A stretch of DNA of 64,000 nt from Enterobacter asburiae (GTDB lineage: Bacteria > Pseudomonadota > Gammaproteobacteria > Enterobacterales > Enterobacteriaceae): positions 1,674,001 through 1,738,000 of the forward strand of contig NZ_CP102247.1 of assembly GCF_024599655.1 (NCBI RefSeq), given 5' to 3'. Positions within the stretch are counted from its first letter, which is position 1, and each line of letters starts with the position of its first letter. The translations under genes and the position numbers were made by a program. The notes beneath the pieces were generated by a model. It made no database searches and had not been told where the DNA came from. It saw only the letters and a list, made by a program, of their open reading frames with translations. Below, one piece after another: positions 44,801 through 52,388 of this stretch.

Positions 44801-44910
44801 AGCGGCGCCACCGGCAGCAGCCGGAAGCCCAGCACGCCGCAGAGGGTAATGGCGAGCGAGATTAAAATCGTCGCCACCGGGCGATAAATGAAGAGGGCGA
44901 AAAACTTCAC
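41833..44910 (-). CDS. mdtC: RND multidrug efflux pump subunit MdtC
   Basis: 1025-residue inner-membrane RND protein with the standard layout of two six-helix halves and two large periplasmic loops. The proton-relay acidic pair sits in helix 4 (GFVVDDAIVVLEN). It forms a B2C heterotrimer with MdtB and MdtA/TolC, exporting bile salts, novobiocin and zinc chelates in E. coli and Salmonella. It overlaps mdtB by four bases. Confidence 0.96.
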   Translation of the reverse strand: MKFFALFIYRPVATILISLAITLCGVLGFRLLPVAPLPQVDFPVIMVSASLPGASPETMASSVATPLERSLGRIAGVNEMTSSSSLGSTRIILEFSFDRDINGAARDVQAAINAAQSLLPSGMPSRPTYRKANPSDAPIMILTLTSDTYSQGQLYDFASTQLAQTISQINGVGDVSVGGSSLPAVRVGLNPQALFNQGVSLDDVRSAISTANVRKPQGAIEDGSHRWQIHTNDELKTAAEYQPLIIHYNNGAAVRLSDVASVTDSVQDVRNAGMTNAKPAILLMIRKLPEANIIETVNSIRARLPDLQETIPAAIDLQIAQDRSPTIRASLEEVEQTLIISVALVILVVFLFLRSGRATLIPAVAVPVSLIGTFAAMYLCGFSLNNLSLMALTIATGFVVDDAIVVLENISRHLEAGVKPLQAALQGTREVGFTVLSMSLSLVAVFLPLLLMGGLPGRLLREFAVTLSVAIGISLVISLTLTPMMCGWMLKRSKPHSQPRRKGFGRFLMAMQEGYGKSLKWVLNHTRLVGLVLIGTIVLNVWMYITIPKTFFPEQDTGVLMGGIQADQSISFQAMRGKLQDFMKIIREDKAVDNVTGFTGGSRVNSGMMFITLKPRGDRNETAQQVIDRLRVKLAKEPGANLFLMAVQDIRVGGRQANASYQYTLLSDDLAALREWEPKIRKALAALPELADVNSDQQDNGAEMALTYDRETMSRLGINVEAANSLLNNAFGQREISTIYQPMNQYKVVMEVDPRYTQDISALDKMFVINNDGKAIPLSYFASWQPANAPLSVNHQGLSAASTISFNLPAGSSLSEASDAINRAMTQLGVPSTVRGSFAGTAQVFQETMNSQVILILAAIATVYIVLGVLYESYVHPLTILSTLPSAGVGALLALELFGAPFSLIALIGIMLLIGIVKKNAIMMVDFALDAQRNGNLSPEEAIFQACLLRFRPIMMTTLAALFGALPLVISGGDGSELRQPLGITIVGGLVMSQLLTLYTTPVVYLFFDRLRLRFSRKNRTTVTE

Positions 44911-47900
44911 TTATGCCCCTCCTCTTCACGTTTCGGGAAGCGGCTTTTGGTCCACAGCGCCAGGCGATCAAACAGCAGGTAGATCACCGGCGTAGTGAAG
45001 AGCGTTAGCACCTGGCTCACCAGCAGACCGCCGACCATGCCGATACCCAGCGGACGGCGCAGCTCCGCGCCGACGCCGGTGCTGAGCATCAGCGGCAGCG
45101 CGCCCAGCAGCGCGGCCAGCGTGGTCATCAGGATCGGACGAAAACGCAGCAGACAGGCCTGGAAAATGGCATCGCGCGGCGACATACCCTGCTCGCGCTC
45201 GGCGGCAAGGGCGAAGTCGATCATCATGATGGCGTTTTTCTTCACGATCCCGATAAGCAGAATAATGCCGATGATGGCAATGACGTCCAGCTCGCTGCCC
45301 GCCAGCATCAATGCCAGCAGCGCCCCCACGCCCGCCGTCGGCAGGGTAGAGAGGATGGTGATCGGGTGGATAAAGCTTTCGTACAGGACCCCGAGCACGA
45401 TATACATCGCCACGACCGCCGCGACGATCAGCCAGATGGTGTTACCCAGCGCGGCCTGAAACGCCAGCGTGCTGCCCTGGAACTGGGTCTGAATATCGGA
45501 TGGGAAGCTGAGTTCTTTTTCCGCAGCCTGAATGGCCTCCACCGCTTCGCCGAGAGAATAATTGTCCGGCACGTTGAAGGAGATGGTGGTAGACGGGAAC
45601 TGATCCAGATGGTTAATCGACAGCGGGGTATATCGTTCTTCCACCGTGGCGATAGCGCTCAGCGGCACAATGCCGCCGTCTTTGCCGGTCAGGCGCACCG
45701 AGTCCAGCCCCGCCAGGCCGGGCGTATTCTCCGTGTTGTGCTCCAGCACCACGCGATACTGGTTGGCCTGGGTGTAGATGGTGGAGATCAGGCGCTGGCC
45801 GAAGGCGTTGTACAGGGCGTTGTCCACATCCGACATGGTAATGCCCAGACGGCTGGCGGTATCGCGGTTGACGTTCACGTACGCCGCCAGCCCTTTGTCC
45901 TGCCAGTCGCTGCTGACGTCGGCGAGCTGCGGCAGGGTGTTAAGCTTATTCACCAGCTGCGGCACCCAGGTGCTGAGCGCGTCCAGCGAGGTGGCCTGCA
46001 GCGTGAACTGGTACTGCGTGCGGCTGACCTGGGTATCAATGGTCAAATCCTGAATCGGCTGCAGGTAAAGCTCAACGCCCGGCACGCGCGCGACGGCGTT
46101 TTGCAGACGCTCAATGACGGCGTTGACGCGATCGTCGCGTTCATCCAGCGGCTTGAGGTTGATCTGCAGACGCGCGCTGTTGAGCGACGGGTTGGTGCCG
46201 TCGACGCCCACGTAGGAGGTCAGGCTCTCGACCGCCGGATCTTTCATGATGATCTCAGACACCTGCTGCTGGCGCTGGGCCATATTGGCGAAGGAGACCG
46301 ACTGCGGGGCCTGAAGCGTGCCCTGAATAATGCCGTTGTCCTGGATCGGGAAGAAACCTTTCGGAATGAAAATCCACAGCATCACGCTGAGCGCCAGGGT
46401 TCCCAGCGCCACGCCGAGCGTGGCCCACGGATGGTTAAGGACTTTCGCCAGCAGGCGACCGTAGGCGGCAATAATCCGCTCGAACATGCGCTCGGAGGCG
46501 CGCGAGAAGCGGTTTTGCTTGCGCAGGGACTCGTGGCTCAGCATGCGGGCGCACATCATCGGCGTCAGGGTCAGCGACACCACGGCGGAGATCAAAATGG
46601 CGACCGCCAGCGTCACGGCAAACTCGCGGAACAGCCGCCCGACGATATCGCCCATAAACAGCAGCGGGATCAGCACCGCAATCAGCGAGAAGGTCAGCGA
46701 GATAATGGTAAAGCCGATTTCGCCCGCGCCCTTCAGCGCGGCCGCCAGCGGTTTTTCACCTTTCTCGATATAGCGCGAAATGTTCTCAATAACGACGATG
46801 GCGTCGTCCACCACGAACCCGGTGGCGATGGTGAGCGCCATCAGCGTCAGGTTGTTAATCGAAAAATCGAGGAACACCATCACCGCAAAGGTCCCGACCA
46901 GCGAGAGCGGCACGGCGACGGCGGGAATAATGGTGGCCGGAACGTTGCGCAGGAACAGATAGATGATCATCACCACCAGCGCAATCGCCAGCATCAGCTC
47001 AAACTGGGTGTCGGTAACCGACGCGCGAATGTTGGTGGTGCGGTCGGAAAGTACCTTCACGCTGACCGATTTCGGCAGGCTTTCGATCAGCTGCGGCAGC
47101 ATGGTGCGGATGCTGTCGGCGGTTTCGATGATGTTAGCGCCCGGCTGGCGCTGAACGTTCATCACGATCGCCTGCTGTTTGTTGGCCCAGGCGCCGAGCC
47201 AGCTGTTTTCGGCACCTTGCTCCACGGTCGCCACGTCGCCCAGACGCACCGGAGCGCCGTTCTGGTAAGCAATAATCAGCTGGCGGTATTCATCGGCTGA
47301 CTGCATCTGATCGTTGGCAGAGAGCGTCACGGCGCGGGTGGGGCCGTCCAGCGAGCCTTTTGCCGAGTTAACGTTGGCACTGCTGATGGCGGTGCGGATG
47401 GTTTCGCTGGTCAGACCCAGCGCGGCAATTGCCTGCGCGTTAAGCTTCACGCGAACGGCCGGGCGCTGGCCGCCCGCCAGCGTAACGAGGCCCACGCCCG
47501 AAACCTGCGAAATTTTCTGCGCCACGCGGGTTTCAACCATGTCTTCCACCTGCGTCATCGGCATGGCGGAGGAGGTGACGGCAAGCGTCATGATCGGCGG
47601 ATCCGCCGGGTTCACCTTGCTGTAGACCGGCGGGTTAGGCAGGTCAGACGGCAGCAGGTTGGTGGCGGCGTTAATCGCGGCCTGCACCTCCTGCTCGGCG
47701 ACGTCCAGCGACAGCGTCAGCTGGAACTGCAGCGTCACAACGGATGCCCCGCCGGAACTCTGGGAGGACATCTGTTTTAGCCCCGACATCTGGCCGAACT
47801 GGCGCTCCAGCGGGGCGGTAATGGCGGACGTCACCACGTCCGGGCTGGCACCCGGATAGAGCGTTACCACCTGAATGGTTGGGTAATCCACCTCAGGCAG

Positions 47901-48035
47901 CGCCGACACGGGCAGGAAGCGATAGCCGATAATCCCGGCGAGCAGGATCGCCACCATCAGCAGCGTGGTGGCGACAGGACGGAGGATAAACAGGCGTGAC
48001 GGCCCGCCTGTAGAGCCTGGGGGCATAACCTGCAT
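44907..48035 (-). CDS. mdtB: RND multidrug efflux pump subunit MdtB
   Basis: 1042-residue RND protein homologous to MdtC, with the helix-4 acidic pair in GFVVDDAIVVIEN. In the B2C trimer, MdtB is the subunit for which proton translocation is essential. It shares long conserved tracts with MdtC (for example IGIVKKNAIMMIDFAL), so the two genes are ancient paralogues. It overlaps mdtA by one base. Confidence 0.96.
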   Translation of the reverse strand: MQVMPPGSTGGPSRLFILRPVATTLLMVAILLAGIIGYRFLPVSALPEVDYPTIQVVTLYPGASPDVVTSAITAPLERQFGQMSGLKQMSSQSSGGASVVTLQFQLTLSLDVAEQEVQAAINAATNLLPSDLPNPPVYSKVNPADPPIMTLAVTSSAMPMTQVEDMVETRVAQKISQVSGVGLVTLAGGQRPAVRVKLNAQAIAALGLTSETIRTAISSANVNSAKGSLDGPTRAVTLSANDQMQSADEYRQLIIAYQNGAPVRLGDVATVEQGAENSWLGAWANKQQAIVMNVQRQPGANIIETADSIRTMLPQLIESLPKSVSVKVLSDRTTNIRASVTDTQFELMLAIALVVMIIYLFLRNVPATIIPAVAVPLSLVGTFAVMVFLDFSINNLTLMALTIATGFVVDDAIVVIENISRYIEKGEKPLAAALKGAGEIGFTIISLTFSLIAVLIPLLFMGDIVGRLFREFAVTLAVAILISAVVSLTLTPMMCARMLSHESLRKQNRFSRASERMFERIIAAYGRLLAKVLNHPWATLGVALGTLALSVMLWIFIPKGFFPIQDNGIIQGTLQAPQSVSFANMAQRQQQVSEIIMKDPAVESLTSYVGVDGTNPSLNSARLQINLKPLDERDDRVNAVIERLQNAVARVPGVELYLQPIQDLTIDTQVSRTQYQFTLQATSLDALSTWVPQLVNKLNTLPQLADVSSDWQDKGLAAYVNVNRDTASRLGITMSDVDNALYNAFGQRLISTIYTQANQYRVVLEHNTENTPGLAGLDSVRLTGKDGGIVPLSAIATVEERYTPLSINHLDQFPSTTISFNVPDNYSLGEAVEAIQAAEKELSFPSDIQTQFQGSTLAFQAALGNTIWLIVAAVVAMYIVLGVLYESFIHPITILSTLPTAGVGALLALMLAGSELDVIAIIGIILLIGIVKKNAIMMIDFALAAEREQGMSPRDAIFQACLLRFRPILMTTLAALLGALPLMLSTGVGAELRRPLGIGMVGGLLVSQVLTLFTTPVIYLLFDRLALWTKSRFPKREEEGHK

Positions 48036-49237
48036 CAGGATTTCTCTCCCTGTTTCGCAGGTTCTACCACTTCCACTTTGGCCCCTTCGGTCAGACGGTC
48101 AATGCCGTCGGTGACTACGCGGTCGCCTGCGGAAAGTCCTGCGGCGATGACTACCGTCTGGCTGTCCTGGATACCGGTTTTGACCAGGTGCTTGCTGACC
48201 TTATTGTCGCTGTTAAGTACCCAGACGAAGTTACCTTCGTTACCCATCTGCAGCGCGGCGGTGGGGATCACCACTGCGTTCTCTTCGGTGGCGACCAGCA
48301 TGCGCGCGTTGACGAACTGGTTCGGGAAGAGGGCATCGTCCTGGTTGTTAAAGCGCGCCTTCAGCTTGATGGTGCCGGTGGTGGTATCGATCTGGTTATC
48401 CAGGCTGAGCAGGGCGCCTTCGCTCAATTTCTGCTTATTGGTGCGGTCCCAGGCTTCCAGCACCAGACCTTTACCGGCTTTTTGCGCCTGCACCACCGTC
48501 GCAATGTCGCTTTCCGGCAGGGTAAAGACTAAATCAATCGGGTGAGTCTGGGTGATCACCACGATGCCCGTGGTGTCGCCGCTGGAGATCTGGTTGCCGA
48601 TATCGACCTGCTTCAAGCCCACGCGTCCGTCAATCGGCGCGGTGATGCGGCTCCAGTCCAGCTGCAGCTGTGCGCTGGCCACGGCGGCCTCGTCGGCTTT
48701 GATGGTGCCCTGCGTTTCGCTGACCAGCGACTGCTGGGTATCCAGCTCCTGACGAGACACGAGGTTGGTTTTCACCAGCTGCTGGTAGCGCGCCAAATCG
48801 CGACGGGCGTTGGCGAGGGTGGCTTTGTCTTTCGCGAGCTGTCCCTGCGCCTGAGCGAGAGCGACCTTAAACTGGCTCGGGTCGATTTCCGCCAGCAGAT
48901 CACCGGCTTTGACCTGCTGCCCTTCCTGAAAGTGAATGGCCATCAGCTGGCCGTCGACGCGGCTGCGCACCGTCACGGTGTTGGCGGCGGTAATGGTCCC
49001 GAGGCCCGTAAGATAGCGAGGAACAGCTTTATTCACCGCCGTCGCCGCCTGTACCGGCGCCAGCGCGCCGCCGCGCATGCCGTGACGCCCTCCGCCTGCC
49101 GGGCGCTGTGCCTGACTGCTGGCACCGGCGGGAGCGGCGGAGTTCGCGGATTGACTGTGCCAGTACCAGGCGGCGGCAAGGACCACCACAATGATGCCAG
49201 CGACGATTGCCCAGCGGGATTTGTTACTGCCTTTCAT
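48035..49237 (-). CDS. mdtA: Membrane fusion protein MdtA
   Basis: 400-residue periplasmic adaptor: N-terminal membrane anchor (about 9-26), lipoyl and coiled-coil hairpin region (about 85-200, VRSRVDGQLMAIHFQEGQQV first) and beta-barrel domain. It couples MdtBC to TolC. It is a little shorter at the C-terminus than the E. coli protein. First gene of the operon; a candidate BaeR box lies about 63 bases upstream. Confidence 0.95.
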   Translation of the reverse strand: MKGSNKSRWAIVAGIIVVVLAAAWYWHSQSANSAAPAGASSQAQRPAGGGRHGMRGGALAPVQAATAVNKAVPRYLTGLGTITAANTVTVRSRVDGQLMAIHFQEGQQVKAGDLLAEIDPSQFKVALAQAQGQLAKDKATLANARRDLARYQQLVKTNLVSRQELDTQQSLVSETQGTIKADEAAVASAQLQLDWSRITAPIDGRVGLKQVDIGNQISSGDTTGIVVITQTHPIDLVFTLPESDIATVVQAQKAGKGLVLEAWDRTNKQKLSEGALLSLDNQIDTTTGTIKLKARFNNQDDALFPNQFVNARMLVATEENAVVIPTAALQMGNEGNFVWVLNSDNKVSKHLVKTGIQDSQTVVIAAGLSAGDRVVTDGIDRLTEGAKVEVVEPAKQGEKS

Positions 49238-49297
49238 CGTTATACGTTCTCATCCTGAAGACTTCGGGGAATGATACTAGTTTAGTCAGCTAACACA

Positions 49298-49316
49298 GCG
49301 GAAAAATGGAGGAAAT
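49298..49316 (-). promoter_or_regulatory. Candidate BaeR box upstream of mdtA
   Basis: The minus strand reads TTTCCTCCATTTTTCC, partly matching the published TTTTTCTCCAT-centred BaeR motif at the same gene in E. coli. It starts about 63 bases before the mdtA start codon. The second half of the motif is poorly conserved. Confidence 0.45.
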
Positions 49317-49359
49317 ATGGAAGACTGTCAGGAATGGTCTGAGTGTGGCGATCTTTTTA

Positions 49360-49390
49360 GCCGGGTGGCGCTTCGCTTACCCGGCCTACA
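49360..49390. repeat. Single REP unit
   Basis: GCCGGGTGGCGCTTCGCTTA then CCCGGCCTAC upstream of mdtA; same core as the other REPs in the window. Confidence 0.82.
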
Positions 49391-49401
49391 AGGTAAATGC
49401 A

Positions 49402-49426
49402 AACGGCAACGGATGTTGCCGTTTTT
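49402..49426 (+). terminator. Terminator-like hairpin beside the IS
   Basis: Stem AACGGCAAC/GTTGCCGTT (49402-49410 with 49415-49423) followed by TTTTT. Read on the plus strand, it may be a leftover of a gene now missing at this junction. Confidence 0.6.
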
Positions 49427-49434
49427 GGTGTTTG

Positions 49435-49451
49435 CACCCTCTCCCTGTGGG
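49435..49451. repeat. Left arm of palindromic repeat interrupted by the IS
   Basis: CACCCTCTCCCTGTGGG, abutting the IS. The right arm at 50731 is its mirror complement. Confidence 0.7.
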
Positions 49452-49463
49452 CTGAGGGATCCC

Positions 49464-49499
49464 CAGTAATATGGTCATGCCACCATGACCATATTACTG
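49464..49499. repeat. Subterminal perfect hairpin inside the IS
   Basis: CAGTAATATGGTCATG (49464-49479) and its exact complement (49484-49499) with a four-base loop. It spans the end of the transposase reading frame, 12 bases from the IS end. Confidence 0.8.
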
Positions 49500-50650
49500 T
49501 ACTCTTTTCCCAGCTTTTTCATCTCGTTACCTATATTTAGCCGTCTCACTTTTCCAGGCTCATGCCGGATGACTTCTTCTGCCAGACTCAGGTATGACAG
49601 CACCCGCCTGTGCCTGATGCTGCTTGCCTGATAGTGCCAGTGTAAACACTGTCTTTCTGCCCTGTAACCTGCCAGCCACATCACCAGACTTGCCATTGCC
49701 GCGACCATATTCAGCACTTCCAGCCGCCCTTTTCCCTGACTCCGGCTCAGCCTCAGACCGAACCCGAAGCGGGGACTTTTGTCGTCCCGGAAGTTCTGTT
49801 CTATCTGCATTCGGCGGCTGTACAGCGCCATTATCTGGTGTGGCTCCAGTCCCTCTGCATTACTGAACAGCAGCCAGGGCTCACGGGCGCTGCTGCGGTG
49901 TTCCCGCTGTGTTTTTGGCATTCCTCCCTTTCCGTGACGCCCTGCTTCCGGGCGCCTGTGCAGATAAAACCGGCCGTAACAGGGCGTTCGTGGTTTACGG
50001 GACAGGACACCGTAACCCACGCAGACCGGTTGTCCGGTAGCCTCAAGCTCACTGATTTTCATCCACTTTTTCTCATCCTCCAGCCGGAAGCTGATACAGC
50101 CCCTGACCCTGCCGGTGAAGCGCCAGCCCAGCAGGCTCACATGCCGGAACCAGTCTGTCCGGAAGCCTGCATCCGTAATGATGGTGACGGCTTTATCTTT
50201 CGGGATGGCATCATGCAGGCGGTCAAGGAAGCGGCACTGGACATCACTGTTCTGTGCCAGCTCTGCGGGAACAACCTCACTCATAAGCGGAAGTGAACGC
50301 CCATTACAGACCAGGCTTGCCCGCAGAAGATGCCAGTTCCTGTCATGCCAGCCTGTCCAGTCGACAGCAATTATGCAGAAGGGCATCAGGGAGGTGATGG
50401 TATGTGTGAGCAGGTGCTGAATACGGGGAATATCACGGTGAAGGGCGGTATTACCCAGGGCACGGTCGACACGTTTAATTTTATTTTTGACGTGCGCCCT
50501 GCCGGGAAGGGTACGTCCAAGGCTGGTCAGGGTCAGGTTGGCCCCGTGCGTGAGGGCGACGGCCATGGAAACAAGGACATTGACCCGGAAGCTGTGAATG
50601 TCAGGTAAAGACGCGGAGAAAAATTTCTGGCAGACTGTCTGTAAAGGCAC
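49475..50650 (-). CDS. IS4-family transposase
   Basis: 391-residue DDE transposase. Catalytic segments: first Asp in AVDWTG, second Asp in IITDAGF, and the IS4-family Y(2)R(3)E(6)K signature in YSRRMQIEQNFRDDK. The sequence resembles IS10 transposase. Probable GTG start at 50650. The frame is intact, so the element could be active. The stop codon lies in the loop of the subterminal hairpin. Confidence 0.9.
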   Translation of the reverse strand: MPLQTVCQKFFSASLPDIHSFRVNVLVSMAVALTHGANLTLTSLGRTLPGRAHVKNKIKRVDRALGNTALHRDIPRIQHLLTHTITSLMPFCIIAVDWTGWHDRNWHLLRASLVCNGRSLPLMSEVVPAELAQNSDVQCRFLDRLHDAIPKDKAVTIITDAGFRTDWFRHVSLLGWRFTGRVRGCISFRLEDEKKWMKISELEATGQPVCVGYGVLSRKPRTPCYGRFYLHRRPEAGRHGKGGMPKTQREHRSSAREPWLLFSNAEGLEPHQIMALYSRRMQIEQNFRDDKSPRFGFGLRLSRSQGKGRLEVLNMVAAMASLVMWLAGYRAERQCLHWHYQASSIRHRRVLSYLSLAEEVIRHEPGKVRRLNIGNEMKKLGKEYSNMVMVA

Positions 50651-50730
50651 GATGAGGTCTCTTCTGATTTGTTAGCGCAACCAGTAGATCACACTTCATC
50701 GTGCTTTTCATTTTTCTGGGGAACCCTCAG

Positions 50731-50759
50731 CCCACAGGGAGAGGGCCGGGGTGAGGGCA
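50731..50759. repeat. Right arm of interrupted palindromic repeat
   Basis: CCCACAGGGAGAGGG then CCGGGGTGAGGGCAC. The CCCTCTCCC...GGGAGAGGG palindrome with a GGGGTGAGGG tail is a frequent intergenic repeat in Enterobacter-type genomes, as far as I recall. Confidence 0.65.
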
Positions 50760-50780
50760 CCAGACCGCACCGCAAGCGCA

Positions 50781-52133
50781 CTAGCTAAACATCACCTGCG
50801 CCCAGCGCGCCAGCCCTGCGGTAACGGAGCCAAAGTCATCTCCACCGGCAATCGGAATGCCCGGCAGCTGTTCCGCCAGCGCTTTCTTAATCAGCGGCGA
50901 ACGGGCGCTACCCCCGGTCAGGTAGATAACGTCCGGCTTCTCTTTGCCGTTCTCCAGCGCCAGCTGCACCTGCTCCAGAATACGCTGCAGCGGCTGCGCG
51001 AGCGCCGTCTCCAGCCCGTCCTGCGAAATCGCGGTGGCCAGATCGTCGCTGATAAACGGCAGGGAGACCGCATGCTCCGCGCGGTCGGAAAGGGCAATTT
51101 TGCTCTCTTCAGCCGTACGCACCACGCGGTAGCTCAGGCGCTGACGCCACACCTTATACAGCAGGGCGACTTTTTCGGCGTCCTGCGCGTCACGCACCAG
51201 ATCGTTAAGGAAGCGGCCGTTCGCAGTGCTGTAAAAATCACTCTGCGCCGGCACGTCGTTAATGGCAATCGCGTTCCACCACGGCAGGATCGGCAGGGCG
51301 ATGCCTTTTTCGGTTTGCCCGCCCATGCCCAGCAGCGGCATCAGGCTCTTGAACGCCAGGGCGATATCGAGATCGTTACCGCCTACGCGGCAGCCGCTGT
51401 GCCCGAGCAGGCTGTTTTCGCGGTCGCGACGGTTATGCCACTGCGGTCCCATCAGCAGCAGCGAGCAGTCCGTTGTGCCCCCGCCGATATCCACAACCAG
51501 CACGCGCCTCTCTTCCGTCAGCGTTGCTTCAAAATCCAGCCCCGCCGCAACCGGCTCATACTGGAACACCACGTCGCGGAAGCCTGCCCGGTGCGCCGCG
51601 CGTTCAAGGATCCCCTGCGCCTGCTGGTTGGCCTCGTCGCCGCCCAGCCCCTGGAAGTTGATTGGTCGACCAATAACCGCCTGGGTAATCGCATCGGAGA
51701 CCTGCGTCTGTGCCTGATTGCGAATATGCAGCATCATCGCGCACACCAGGTCTTCGAACATCGCCACCTGCTGCGGCTTTAGGCCGCTGGCGCCGAGGAA
51801 GGATTTTGGCGACTTAACGAAGTAGACCTCTTCCGGGTCTTCAATGTAGTGCCCGAGCGAAGAGAGGCCGAACTGCACGCTGGACGGCGAAACGTCGATG
51901 TCTTCCTCGCGGTTAAAGCTGACCGCCCGGCGCAGCAGCGCCTGGGTCTCCGCCGCCGTGGCCGGAACCTGGTGGTGGCGGAACAGCCATTCGCTTACCG
52001 CTTCACGCGTCGGCGCGCAGAGCATTGAGGGCAGCAGCGTGCTCTCTTTTTCCATTTTCAGGAGCTGTGGCTGCCCGTTTTGCATAATCGCAACCGAGCA
52101 GTTTGCCGTACCGTAGTCGAATCCAATAAACAC
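50781..52133 (-). CDS. yegD: Hsp70-like chaperone-family protein YegD
   Basis: 450-residue actin/Hsp70 ATPase-fold protein without a substrate-binding domain. Phosphate-1 loop FIGFDYGTANCSVA at the N-terminus, phosphate-2 VVDIGGGTTDCSLL (near 205) and adenosine motif LTGGSARSPLIKKAL (near 413). The GTG at 52133 reproduces the E. coli start; an in-frame ATG 78 bases upstream would add non-conserved residues. Function unknown. It is divergent from alkA. Confidence 0.92.
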   Translation of the reverse strand: MFIGFDYGTANCSVAIMQNGQPQLLKMEKESTLLPSMLCAPTREAVSEWLFRHHQVPATAAETQALLRRAVSFNREEDIDVSPSSVQFGLSSLGHYIEDPEEVYFVKSPKSFLGASGLKPQQVAMFEDLVCAMMLHIRNQAQTQVSDAITQAVIGRPINFQGLGGDEANQQAQGILERAAHRAGFRDVVFQYEPVAAGLDFEATLTEERRVLVVDIGGGTTDCSLLLMGPQWHNRRDRENSLLGHSGCRVGGNDLDIALAFKSLMPLLGMGGQTEKGIALPILPWWNAIAINDVPAQSDFYSTANGRFLNDLVRDAQDAEKVALLYKVWRQRLSYRVVRTAEESKIALSDRAEHAVSLPFISDDLATAISQDGLETALAQPLQRILEQVQLALENGKEKPDVIYLTGGSARSPLIKKALAEQLPGIPIAGGDDFGSVTAGLARWAQVMFS

Positions 52134-52204
52134 GATAAATCCCCATGCCAGTGAGAAGGGGCGAGACTTTAACGAAATGTCTTCATGGCGACAACAGGAA
52201 TATG

Positions 52205-52239
52205 AAAGCAAGGCAATACAAGGTCTTTCCGTTTATGCT
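52205..52239 (+). promoter_or_regulatory. Candidate Ada box and promoter of alkA
   Basis: AAAGCAAG (52205-52212) resembles the Ada box of E. coli alkA (AAAGCAAA). A -10-like TATGCT at 52234-52239 is placed so the start would be near 52246 and the box near -41 to -34, as in E. coli. Assignment is by spacing and similarity only. Confidence 0.5.
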
Positions 52240-52241
52240 GA

Positions 52242-52368
52242 TATACCCGTCATACTTCAAGTTGCAGGTGTGTTGGCTGCGCTCGCTCACCCCAGTCACA
52301 TAGTTATCTATGCTCCCGGGGATTCGCTCTCTTGCCGCCTTCCTGCAACTCGAATTATTTAGGGTATA
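52242..52368. repeat. ERIC (IRU) element, complete 127 bp
   Basis: Begins TATACCCGTCATACTTCAAG and ends GAATTATTTAGGGTATA. The central part has the ERIC primer-site sequences CGCTCACCCCAGTCAC and GCTCCCGGGGATTCGC. Length is exactly the canonical 127 bp. It sits between the alkA promoter region and the alkA start codon. Confidence 0.93.
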
Positions 52369-52388
52369 AGAATGAAAAAGGAGCAACG

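Larger units (their letters stand above)
49452..50730. mobile_element. IS4-family (IS10-like) insertion sequence
   Basis: 1279-base element with terminal inverted repeats: left CTGAGGGATCCCCAG, right (complement) CTGAGGGTTCCCCAG, one mismatch in 15. The end sequence resembles IS10 (CTGAGAGATCCCC), including a GATC Dam site, here at one end only. One transposase gene fills it. The flanking 9-mers are CCCTGTGGG and CCCACAGGG, inverted copies and not a direct target duplication. Confidence 0.9.

Noticed and set aside
45366..47300. 644-codon open frame opposite mdtB
   Set aside because: Antisense shadow of mdtB with low-complexity composition; no ribosome site or domain.
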